Source: Alisma plantago-aquatica
Lineage: Eukaryota > Streptophyta > Magnoliopsida > Alismatales > Alismataceae
Length of the DNA stretch: 64,000 bases
Assembly (NCBI GenBank): GCA_963693085.1
Contig: OY856409.1
Span: 507,213,803 to 507,277,802 of the forward strand
Reading direction: 5' to 3'
Part shown: positions 23,641 through 34,170 of the stretch, in pieces
Layout of the letters: every line of letters starts with the position of its first letter
How positions within the stretch are numbered: the stretch's first letter is position 1
The notes under the pieces: generated by a model
What the model was told of the DNA's origin: nothing
Databases searched by the model: none
Seen by the model: only the letters and a program-made list of their open reading frames with translations
Program-made: the position numbers and the translations under genes

Positions 23641-23991
23641 CTTATAACCCGCGATCGCCCGACTCTTCCCCTTTCTTCTGTTTCATTGCTACCCTATTTC
23701 CCTGTTGCGGCGATTTCTCTGCTGCTGCTGCTAGTTTTTCTTCGGCGCTTATCTCCGGCGCCCCATCTCCGGCGTCCCCTCTCCGGCGCCCCTCTCCGGC
23801 GCGTTTCTTCTCCGCCGCCCCTGCTGCCCGCCCTGCTGCTCCAACCGCCTGCGCCGCCGCCACGCCTGAGAACTGGCGCCGCCGCCACACCTGGTGCCCA
23901 CCTGCCTGCCCACCGCCGCCCTAGCTCCTTTCTTCCTGCTCACGCCCGGCGCCACCCCCTTCTTCCTACTTCGACCACCAATGCTGGAAAA
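23640..23991 (+). promoter_or_regulatory. GC-rich 5' leader exon of the CACTA element
   Basis: A markedly GC-rich stretch, rich in GCCGCC and CTCCGGCGCC, lies between the left subterminal repeats and a good splice donor (GAAAAGGTATGTAAG at 23986-24000). The next acceptor that makes sense is TGATCATAG just before the TNP2 start at 26932. It therefore looks like an untranslated first exon. Open frames exist on both strands here only because stops are rare in GC-rich sequence; one plus frame could instead add an N-terminal extension. I see no domain in them. Confidence 0.5.
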
Positions 23992-24000
23992 GGTATGTAA

Positions 24001-24195
24001 GCTGCTTTCAGTGATTAATGATTGGTACTACTGGTTTCCTTATATACTAGTAATGCATGATTAGTTTTACTGATTTCCTTGCTGCTTTCAGTGATTAATG
24101 ATTGGTACTACTGGTTTCCTTATATACTAGTAATGCATGATTAGTTTTACTGATTTCCTTGCTGCTTTCAGTGATTAATGATTGGTACTACTGGT
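24001..24195 (+). repeat. 80-bp tandem repeat, about 2.4 copies
   Basis: Units start at 24001, 24081 and 24161 with GCTGCTTTCAGTGATTAATG. The first two are identical to the eye and the third is partial, ending near 24195. Near-identity suggests a recent duplication. Confidence 0.92.
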
Positions 24196-24533
24196 TAGTA
24201 TTACTTTAGTGATTACTTTAATTCAACAATTCATAGTTTGTTATTTCTTACTTCTGCCCCTTTTGTTCTATGATGGTACCTATGACCCTAAATACATCCA
24301 TAAGGGTCTATTGTATCCTAAAGAAGATTTATTTCTTACTTCTGCCCTAATTTTTATATGGATCTTAATCTTATATCGCTTACTCATAAATAAGGAAATA
24401 TCCTCCCTTATGACCACCTTGATGTGTATGTCCCATATAATCCACATGTTGGACCCTAATGATACAAATTTTTTATGTTGAAAATGAATGTATGTTTCAA
24501 GTGTTGAACCTAATGTTGGACAATGTGTTTGTT

Positions 24534-26890
24534 ATAGGTGGTACACATTTATTATATAAGAATGACATCACATGTGTTTGTTGGCCTAGAAAGTCAACAA
24601 TCATTGTTCTTTATATTACTTGTACATTGGTATAAATTAGAATGAACAATCACTAAATTATATACTATTTGTATGGAGTCCGGCTTCATTGTAGATATCT
24701 ATTATTGTGTTTGTTGGCCTAGAAACCCGTCCAAGATTGACTCATTAGGAGTAAATCTTGGATAGTCCCCGGTTCGGGACTGTTCTTGAACACCTAATCT
24801 CACTTAGGATGTAAGTGTATAATGTGTATTGGGTTTTCGAGAAAATTTTGGTAGCATTTCCCCGTTTGTTCTCTAAGTACATATGTACTTAGAGAACAGC
24901 GGGGAAATGCTGCCGAAATTTTCTTGAAAACCCAATACACATTATACACTTACTAGTGAGATTAGGTGTTCAAGGATGGGATAGGTGGTACACATTTATT
25001 ATATATAAGAATGACATCACATGTGTTTGTTGGCCTAGAATGTGAACAATCATTGTTTTTTATATTACTTGTACATTGGTATAAATTAGAATGAACAATC
25101 ACTAAATTATATACTGTTTGTATGGAGTCTGGCTTCATTGTAGATATCTATTATTGTGTTTGTTGGCCTAGAAACCCGTCCAAGATTGACTCATTAGGAG
25201 TAAATCTTGGATAGTCCCCAGTTTGGGACTGTTCTTGAACACCTAATCTCACTTAGGATGTAAGTGTATAATGTGTATTGGGTTTTCGAGAAAATTTTGG
25301 TAGCATTTCCCCGTTTGTTCTCTAAGTACATATGTACTTAGAGAACAGTGGGGAAATGCTGCCGAAATTTTCTCGAAAACCCAATATACATTATACACTT
25401 ACTAGTGAGATGAGGTGTTCAAGGATGGGATAGGTGGTACACATTTATTATATATAAGAATGACATCACATGTGTTTGTTGGCCTAGAATGTGAACAATC
25501 ATTGTTTTTTATATTACTTGTACATTGGTATAAATTAGAATGAACAATCACTAAATTATATAATGTTTGTATGGAGTCTGGCTTCATTGTAGATATCTAT
25601 TATTGTGTTTGTTGGCCTAGAAACCCGTCCAAGATTGACTCATTAGGAGTAAATCTTGGATAGTCCCCGGTTTGGGACTGTTCTTGAACACCTAATCTCA
25701 CTAAGGATGTAAGTGTATAATGTGTATTGGGTTTTTGAGAAAATTTTGGTAGCATTTCCCCGTTTGTTCTCTAAGTACATATGTACTTAGAGAACAGCGG
25801 GGAAATGCTGCCGAAATTTTCTCGAAAACCCAATACACATTATACACTTACTAGTGAGATTAGGTCTTCAAGGATGGGATAGGTGGTACACATTTATTAT
25901 ATATAAGAATGACATCACATGTGTTTGTTGGCCTAGAATGTGAACAATCATTGTTTTTTATATTACTTGTACATTGGTATAAATTAGAATGAACAATCAC
26001 TAAATTATATATTGCTTGTATGGAGTCCGGCTTCATTGTAGATATCTATTATTGTGTTTGTTGGCCTAGAAACCCGTCCAAGATTGACTCATTAGGAGTA
26101 AATCTTGGATAGTCCCTGGTTTGGGACTGTTCTTGAACACCTAATCTCACTTAGGATGTAAGTGTATAATGTGTATTGGGTTTTCGAGAAAATTTTGGTA
26201 GCATTTCCCCGTTTATTCCTCTAAGTACATATGTACTTAGAGAACAGCGGGGAAATGCTGCCGAAATTTTCTCGAAAACCCAATACACATTATACACTTA
26301 CTAGTGAGATTAGGTGTTCAAGGATGGGATAGGTGGTACACATTTATTATATATAAGAATGACATCACATGTGTTTGTTGGATTAGAATGTGAACAATCA
26401 TTGTTTTTTATATTACTTGTACATTGGAATAAATTAGAATGAACAATCACTAAATTATATACTATTTGTATGGAGTCCGGCTTCATTGTAGATATCTATT
26501 ATTGTGTTTGTTGGCCTAGAAACCCGTCCAAGATTGACTCATTAGGAGTAAATCTTGGATAGTCCCCAGTTTGGGACTATTCTTGAACACCTAATCTCAC
26601 TTAGGATGTAAGTGTATAATGTGTATTGGGTTTTCGAGAAAATTTCGGTAGCATTTCCCCGTTTGTTCTCTAAGTACATATGTACTTAGAGAACAGTGGG
26701 GAAATGCTGCCGAAATTTTCTCGAAAACCCAATACACATTATACACTTACTAGTGAGATTAGGTGTTCAAGGATGGGATAGGTGGTACACATTTATTATA
26801 TATAAGAATGACATCAAATGTGTTTGTTGGCATTTCCCCATTTGTTCTCTAAGTACATATGTACTTAGAGAACAACGGGGAAATGCTGCC
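24534..26890 (+). repeat. 449-bp tandem repeat array with embedded palindromes
   Basis: Units begin (ATAGGTGGTACACATTT) at 24534, 24981, 25430, 25879, 26329 and 26778; the last is truncated. Units are 447-450 bases long and differ by only a few substitutions. Each full unit contains a long palindrome whose centre is GTACATATGTAC: 24784-24976, 25233-25425, 25682-25874, 26131-26324 and 26581-26773. A sixth, shorter hairpin core is at 26829-26890. Each palindrome has arms of about 95 bases with few mismatches. The array fills most of the leader intron. Confidence 0.93.
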
Positions 26891-26931
26891 TAATCTTTTC
26901 CTAATATATACTTGTTTTCTCTGATCATAGA

Positions 26932-29801
26932 ATGGATAGATCATGGATGTCCATTCGTAATCGTTGCACCCCAAAGTTTATATCTGGTCTTGATCAGTTT
27001 ATTAGATTTGCCGAGGAACATAGGAAAAAACCTACAGATAGGTTCTACTGTCCATGTAGGCATTGCGGTAACAACTTGAAAGTCAACACTGGTGAGGAAA
27101 TCAAAAGTCATGTCATGTGCAACGGGATTGTACAAGGCTATACAGAATGGCACTGGCATGGAGAGATTTCAAAATCAAAACCAGTAGATGTCGATAGCAG
27201 TGCTTGGGTGGAAGAAGAAATTACCTCCGATGACGTAAATGTGAACGAACCAGTTCCAGCAGAGATCGTTGATGCAATGCTGGATAGTTGTAGGGTAGAG
27301 CACACCGATCCACCTCCTATCTTTACAAACATTGTGCATGATGCCGAGTTACCGTTATACACAGACTGTGCTAAGTTTACGAAGCTTAGCGCTGTGTTGA
27401 GATTGTATAAGTTGAAAGCTAACAATAGATGGAGCGACAAAAGCTTCACTTCATTGTTGACTTTGTTGAAAGAAATTCCTCCTGAAGGAAACGAGCTTCC
27501 AATCTCAACATACCAGGTAAAGAAAATGTTGTGCCCAATGGGAATAGAGGCCAAGAAGATACACACATGCCCGAATGATTGTGTATTATTTCAAAAGGAC
27601 TATGTAGATTTGAAAGATTGTCCAAAATGTGGTGCGTCACGGTATAAATTGACGACTTCGGGGGAGTCCAAAACTGGTTCTCCTGCCAAGGTGTTGTGGT
27701 ATCTACCTATAATATCATGGTTTCAACGCTTGTTTGCAAATCCGAAAGATGCGAAGAATTTCAACGCTCGTTTGCACGCTATGTTGTTTTGCACTATTAA
27801 TGACTTTCCAGCATATGGGAATTTGTCTGGATATAGTGTCAAAGGAGCTAAAGCGTGTCCTATATGTGAAGAAAACACTGATTCAATAAGACTAAAACAT
27901 GGCGGCAAGACTGTATATCTTGGTCATCGAAGGTTTCTTTCAAAATTCCATCCGTATCATAGGAAGCGCAAAGCATTCAATGGATGGAATGATGAACGGA
28001 GTGCACCTAAACCTATACCAGGGGATGTTGTTTATGAAAGAGTCAAAGACATTGTCAATGAATTTGGTAAGAAATCACAATGTAGTATGGCCACACGGAG
28101 TGAAAATTCTTCATTCAAGAAGAAGTCAATATTTTGGGATCTTCCTTATTGGAGTTCTTTGACAGTCAGGCATTGTATCGATGTAATGCACGTTGAGAAA
28201 AATGTCTGTGATAGCATCATTGGTACTCTATTAAATATACCAGGTAAGACTAAAGATGGGATAAAATCCAGACTGGACCTACGTGAAATGGGAATAAGGT
28301 CAGAATTAACAGAATTACGTGAAATGGGTAATAATAGAACATACTTACCTCCCGCTTGTTACACGTTGTCTAGAAAGGAGAAGAAAACTTTTTGTGAATG
28401 CTTGGTAAATGTTAAGGTGCCACATGGTTACTCATCCAACATCCGTAGATTGGTATCAATGAAAGATCTGAAGTTGATAGGTCTTAAATCTCATGATTGT
28501 CACACTCTAATGCAACAAATATTGCCCGTGGCAATTCGATCTATATTGCCGAAGCATGTAAGGTTTGCAATTACCAGACTTTGTTTCTTTTTCAACAATC
28601 TATGCAGCAAAGTTATTGACCTTGATACTCTCGATAATTTGCAAAGAGAAGTGGTTGTTACCCTATGTCAGCTTGAGATGTATTTCCCTCCTTCGTTCTT
28701 TGATATCATGGTACATCTTGTTGTCCACTTGACTAGGGAAGTGAAAATGTTGGGACCAATTTTCTTGCATTGGATGTATCCCTTTGAACGATACATGAGC
28801 GTTTTTAAAGGTGATGTTTGAAACTGTTATCGGCCTGAAGGGAGTATTATTGAAGGTTATGTGGTGAGAGAGGTTATGGATTTTTGCAATGACTTTCTCA
28901 GTGGTAATGACACTCCTGATAATGACAAGAATATTGAGGAGGGCAAAGGAATTTTGGGATCACGGGTGAAAGTAATCAGCCGTGAGCAGTTGGAACAAGC
29001 TCACTTGTATATTTTACACAATATGGACGAAGTGAGTGTTTATATCGAGGAACATACCAATTTCATAAAGAGACAACATCCTCGAGCAAGTTCAATGTGG
29101 ATTGCTAGAGAGCATAATAAGACTTTACTAAGTGGTTTGAAGATAAAGTCTTACATCAACTATCTCAAACACCAAATGATATTACAGAAACTATCAAATG
29201 CCTCGCCTTTAAACCAAAACTGAATGTTATGTCTTATGAAGGGTTTGACATTAATGGATTCACATATTACACAAAGCGCCAAGATGATAAGAGTGTCGTC
29301 CAAAATAGTGGGGTCACTCTTCAAGCGTCGACTATGTACTTTGCAAGTGCAAAGGATAAGAGTCCACGTGAAGCTAAAATGTCATATTACGGTGTCATTG
29401 AGGACATTTGGGAGTTTGACTACATAGATTTCAAAATTCCGCTCTTTAAATGTAATTGGGTTGATAACACCAAAGGAGTTATAGTGGATGAATTGGGTTT
29501 CACTTTGGTGAACTTTGAAAAGATTGGCGAGAAGGGTGAACCATTCATATTGGCATCACAGGAGAAACAAATATTCTATATCGATGATCCTGTGAATGAT
29601 AAATGGTCGGTTGTTCTTCATGGTAAAAGACAGTTCATTGAAGATCCTATAGATGAAGAAGAGTACTATGATAAGTATGATGACTCCAGTCCATTCTCAG
29701 TTGGGTTGCCCACTCCACAAAATATTGAAGCTAATGATGACTTATATGTGCGCGGAGATCACAATGAAGGATTGTTAATTGATAAAAGATCACAATTTTA
29801 G
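26932..29801 (+). pseudogene. CACTA transposase, TNP2 type, with one stop and one frameshift
   Basis: TNP2-type (TNPD-like) transposase cuts and moves CACTA elements. The N terminus is a transposase-associated domain with YCPCRHCGNN at residues 39-48. A zinc-like pair CPNDC...CPKC is near residue 213-235, then the Transposase_21 core with HCIDVMHVEKNVCDSIIGTL near 414. The DUF4218 region follows, with SHDCHTLMQQILPVAIR near 520 and LHWMYPFERYM near 620. An in-frame TGA at 28819-28821 falls just before NCYRPEGSIIEGYV, where the family has an uninterrupted sequence; the frame continues to 29223. Near 29126 a one-base shift moves homology to another frame (KWFEDKVLHQL, DITETIKCLAF), which runs through the DUF4216 region (FDINGFTYYTKR, WEFDYIDFKIPLFKCNWVD) to 29801. 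Total about 956 codons. The start at 26932 follows a splice acceptor. Confidence 0.93.
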
Positions 29802-29815
29802 AGACATGTATGTTA

Positions 29816-29945
29816 ATAGAAATGGTAAATGTTTGCCTTTTTCTAGTTAATACAAATGCTAAATGTTTGCCTTTTTCTAGTTAATACAAATGCTAAATGT
29901 CTGCCTTTTTCTAGTTAATACAAATGCTAAATGTTTGCCTTTTAA
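29816..29945 (+). repeat. 34-bp tandem repeat between the two CACTA genes
   Basis: ATGTTTGCCTTTTTCTAGTT repeats at a 34-base period from about 29829, with three full copies and a partial one. It lies between the TNP2 stop and the start of the second gene. Confidence 0.88.
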
Positions 29946-29958
29946 ATGACATTTTCAG

Positions 29959-32900
29959 ATGGCTGACAATGATGAGCATGATGTCCATGATGAGCATGAA
30001 GTCCATGATGAGCATGCTGTCCATGACGAGCATGGCGAGGATACTAATGTAAGTTCTAAAAACATATCCTGTATTTCTATAAAATTCATTATCTTCTAGT
30101 TATGTCATATATCCTATATTTCTATATTGGGCTAATTTAGTGTGTTTATTTTTGTCAAATTTTAGGTTGATGCACCTGTACCCACTGAAGCACTGGAGCA
30201 ACTTGATGCGCAGCACCAAACACTTAACAAGAAAAGGGGCATCACTCTGTTGAAGAAGTTATTAGCGCTAAGTGGTAGTGGATCCAAATTGGTGGTGGAG
30301 TTTGATAATGGAGGAAATCCAATTGGAGTGAACCGCAATAATTTTGTAAACTATCTTGGGTGTACCACTCGGAGCCATTGTGGTGTTAAGTATGATAATT
30401 GGCATAAAGTTCCTCAAGGGAAAAAAGACTTGATATGGAAGGATTTATGCGTGAGTTATTATTATTTGCAATTCTATTTTGTAGATTACAAATTCTATTA
30501 TTTGCAATTCTATTTTGGATACTAGTTAATAACATTTCTATTTTACAGAATCTGTTTGCATTGGATGAGAAGTTGCATCGTAAAAATGTGATGCAACGCA
30601 CTGGAAATTCTTGGACAAATCTGAACAGAGAATACATAAAAGAGGGTGATAAGAAGAAGAAGTCAGCCCTTGAACAATGGAACTTCTTGGACAAAGAAGA
30701 TTGGGACAATTTTGTTGCTTCAAGAAAATCTGAAGAATTAAAGGTATTAGGCATCACTCCCAATTTAATTAATATACATTGTATTCACCTATTCAAGATT
30801 AGCATTTAGTGCTACTAACCAAATCATTAATGTGCATACTAACTAGGCCCTCAGTGACACACAAAAAGCAAGGCGTGCACTGAATGTGCATGACCACACT
30901 ATGGGTCCAAAAGGCTATGCAAGCGTTCGCCAAAGACTACAGGCGGAGTCTGTGGCTACTCAGGAGTCTGCTCCTACTCAGGAGTCTGCCACACCCATGC
31001 CTTGCCATGATATCTGGATAGCTGGCAGGCAAAACAAGAAGGGTGAAATAAAGAAGCCTGTAACTGCTGAGGCGGCTGCAAAAATGGTAAAATACAACTC
31101 TTAGAGAAATCGTTTGAATATTGATTATTTGTGGTGTTAACTTACCAATTTCTATTTATGGTGATTAGCGGGAGCTGCACGAGCAGAGGAAACAAGGCAC
31201 GTTCATCCCTCAGGGCACAAGGGATGAATTGACAGTTGCTCTGGGTAACCCAGAGCATCCTGGACGTGTTAGAGGTGCCTGCGCTGGTGTTGGCATCAAA
31301 GCATTCTTTGGGCCATCCCAGCGCAAACCCAGAGCGGGACTTTCTCAAGAAGAGGTAACCTATTCTTTTTTTAGAATGTTACTGCAAAAGGAAATTCATT
31401 AATAAGAAGCTAATGTTTCTTTTATCCATGTATAGGAGAATAAGAGAGTTGAGGATTTAGTTGCTAAGAAGGTCAACGATGTAGTTGCTGAGAAGGTCAA
31501 GGAAGAATTGCTGCGGTGGCAGGCATCTCAGGCTTCCAATACGCCTATGGCGACCCACTCTTCTCCTGATGCACAGACTGCGAGTAATCCTGGAGACCCA
31601 TCGCCTAGCACGTCTGCTGTAAGTATTGTTTATGACATTGTAGTTAGTCTTTTCAAGTTGTTATGTTTTCAAGATGATATGTATATATGTATAATATTCT
31701 TTACGTAAATTTGTAGGCATTGAAGCCATGCCGCTTAAGAATGCAAGACTACGTTGTTGCAGAGGCACAGGCTTACCCGTCCCTTCCTGGGGCAATGTTT
31801 CACGGGACTCCAATGCCACAGGGCTACGTTCGTGTGAGCCCGATACGTGTGTTACCCGATTGGAGAGAAGCTACATTGCCATATCCCCACCCGGATATTG
31901 ATAGACTTGCTGATGCAGAAGGCGGGGTGATATTGTGGCCCAAAGCAGATGTCGTCTACACGACTGAAATTGTAAGATAAATTTACATTGATTTAGACTG
32001 TTAATGTGTATATATGATGTCAACTGATCTAAAATTATATGTACAGGTTAAAAAGAAGACACCAGGAGCACCTGGGCCTCCACTTCCACTTCCCGCATTA
32101 CCCGATTGGGTTCCAACTGACCTAACATACCCGTTAGGTCCTGCTTGTAGGGGAATGGCATGTTGGCTACGGGCACATAATGTACATTGCCCTATAATTA
32201 TTTCTTTAGATGCAGATTATGCAGGTCAATCATACGATAGCTCTTTATTTATACAAGATATTATTGAGCTGTTTATGTATCATTGGCTGAATACATCAAT
32301 GATAGAGACATGGATAAGGTGAGATCTTGTTTATACATCCATATACCTTGTGTAAGATCCGGTGATCTGGTTTCTTATATATTAATTCATACGCCTATAT
32401 GTTTTGCAGCTACTTAGTCGAAGATCATTGCAAACAATTTGCATTTGATCATTTGGGATTTTTGATTCCATCATTGATTAGTTTGGTAGCTAAAGACCCT
32501 GATAATGTTCAACAATACTATATAGATGCTTTTACAATTTTTGGTCAGCAAAAGAAGACGATAATAACAGCTCCATTCAATGTCAAGTAAGTTTACTTTA
32601 TTTATAATTTGGACTTAAGAAAATTCCATTTTTATTTTGCATTTTGAGTTATTAATTGTTAACTTCTTACCTCTAGCGGTAGACATTGGGAGTTACTAGT
32701 TATTGTCCCCGGGACATTCACTGTTTATTATCTAGATCCTGCGGGGAGTACATTGAACCCTAAAATTGGACACGTAATGAGAATGCCATTATTCTGGTGA
32801 GAAATATTTCATTTTTATATCCGTTAACATCTTTTATTACATTACTATTTACTTATGCAATTTACTGTGTTATATTAACATGTAGGGGTTTAGATGCATT

Positions 32901-33371
32901 CAAAAAGGCTGGAGGAAAGGTCCCAAGGAAAAAGAACCAGCCAATAAATTGGGAGAACGTACAAGTAAGTTCCCGACTCCCCGACTCCAATGTATATATC
33001 ATTGATGTGAATTGTGCTTAGCTGTATTATTTTGTATGTTTCAATTTATAGTGTGCTACACAAGACAATGGCTGGGCATGCGCATACTATGTGATGCGAT
33101 TTATGCAAATGATTATCAAACATGCCGCATTGGACATCGATAGCATACATGAGGTATTATATATAGTCTCATTAGTTAGTATGAAATATATCAATCTTAT
33201 TTTTATATTATTACTTATATATATACATCATTCTCTTTGCAGGTGTTTAAAACTGACCACACTATAGGTAAACACTTAAAAAATATACATGCTCCATATA
33301 CGATGGAAGCATTAAATGAAGTAAGAGAAGAATGGGCAAAAGCCATACAAGCAGTGGCAACTGTAAGATAA
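29959..33371 (+). CDS. CACTA accessory protein: Transposase_24-like region fused to ULP1-type protease (13 exons)
   Basis: Exons by GT-AG boundaries: 29959-30048, 30166-30450, 30549-30743, 30847-31086, 31169-31354, 31436-31618, 31717-31971, 32047-32318, 32410-32586, 32677-32796, 32886-32964, 33052-33153, 33243-33371. They join in phase to 2,313 bases, 770 residues with no stop. The N terminus repeats VHDEH four times (residues 9-26). Exons 2-3 resemble the plant Ptta/En/Spm transposase region (GNPIGVNRNNFVNYLG, WHKVPQGKKDLIWKDL). Exon 5 has LTVALGNPEHPGRVRG and a GIKAFFGPSQ motif; exon 6 is a likely coiled coil (VEDLVAKKVNDVVAEKV). Exons 9-12 form a C48/ULP1 cysteine protease: His in RHWELLVI, Asp in VYYLDP, Gln and Cys in TQDNGWACAYYVMRF. 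The first part probably binds element ends, as TNPA does in En/Spm; the protease substrate is unknown. Transcript structure is predicted, not observed. Confidence 0.85.
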
Positions 33372-33649
33372 AATTGGGATGTTGATAGCGATAATGAATG
33401 ATACTTTGTAAATGAATATTTCTGAATGTTAATACATTTATTTGAATGTTTCTATATGTGTGAATGTGAGAATTGAATTGATGTATGAATGTATGTACTT
33501 GTGTGAAATTTTCCTTGTGACTTTTGCAGGTTTGCGGCCTGTTTGTAGGCTGATATCAATGGATGTCGTAAACCTGCAGTTCAGAAAACTGAACTGTAGG
33601 TTCTCATCCTGCTGACCAGCCACAGCAGGCCTGCAAACTGATATGAAAA

Positions 33650-34152
33650 AAAAAATATAAATAGGTGTCGGTTATTTATAGAAAACCGTCAGCAAAGAGC
33701 TACAGCGTCGGTTATGTATAGATAACCGACGCCTAATGTGGACAAAGCAGTCCTGGAAATGACGTCGGATATTCGTATCGAACCGACGCCTATTTAAACA
33801 ACCAGGCATCGGTCTTTTGGTATATAACCTACGCCAAAAGGGTTCGTGCCACAGAAAATGGCGTCATCTAGGACACTTTATGCGTCGGTTATCTACTAAA
33901 AGACCGACGCTACATGGAATATAGGCGTCGGTCTTTTAGTAAATCACCGACGCAGAAAGTGCCCTAGATGACGCCGTTTTCTGTGGCGTGAACCCTTTTG
34001 GCGTCGGTTATCTACTAAAAGACCGACGCCTATAGGTTAAATAGGCTTCGGTTAAAAAACCGATGCCGAAGTGTTCGACCTTTAGCGGCGCCCACATAGG
34101 CGTCAGTCGGAAACCGACGCCAAATGGGGTTAAAAGACCGACGCCAAAGGTT
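33650..34152. repeat. Right subterminal repeats and long hairpin of CACTA element E
   Basis: At least fifteen copies of GCGTCGGTT or its complement, as on the left end. Within it, 33816-33910 and 33924-34018 are inverted copies of each other (roughly 90% by eye), centred near 33917, giving a hairpin of about 200 bases. The shared arm includes CCAAAAGGGTTC, GCCACAGAAAA, and GGCGTCATCTAG. The left end of the element has no such large hairpin. Confidence 0.85.
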
Positions 34153-34167
34153 GTTTTTGTAGTAGTG
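34153..34167 (-). repeat. Right terminal inverted repeat of CACTA element E
   Basis: TTTTTGTAGTAGTG at the element edge is the complement of CACTACTACA at the left edge. It is followed by CAT, the 3-bp target duplication. Confidence 0.93.
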
Positions 34168-34170
34168 CAT

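Larger units (their letters stand above)
23992..26930 (+). other. Leader intron of the CACTA transposase gene (inferred)
   Basis: The interval starts GTATGTAAG and ends GATCATAG, immediately before the transposase ATG. It contains an 80-bp tandem repeat and a 449-bp tandem array. The ORF at 24182-24481 is short and has no recognised domain. Splicing is inferred from the boundary sequences only. Confidence 0.5.
23189..34167 (+). mobile_element. CACTA (En/Spm-type) DNA transposon E, 10,979 bp
   Basis: Terminal inverted repeats begin CACTACTACA on both sides, and the insertion is flanked by a 3-bp duplication CAT (23186-23188 and 34168-34170). Restoring the gap gives the uninterrupted LTR D sequence seen near 16028. 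Both ends carry subterminal GGCGTCGGTT/AACCGACGCC repeats. Inside are a GC-rich leader exon, a repeat-filled leader intron, a TNP2 transposase frame (broken), and a 13-exon accessory gene ending in a ULP1-type protease. Both genes read on the plus strand. It is the youngest insertion in the window. Confidence 0.95.

Noticed and set aside
23634..24000. Overlapping proline/alanine/arginine-rich proteins on both strands
   Set aside because: All frames are open because of high GC content. The splice donor at 23991 and the position before the transposase favour an untranslated exon.
27138..27908. Minus-strand ORFs over the transposase
   Set aside because: They are shadows of the TNP2 coding frame on the plus strand.
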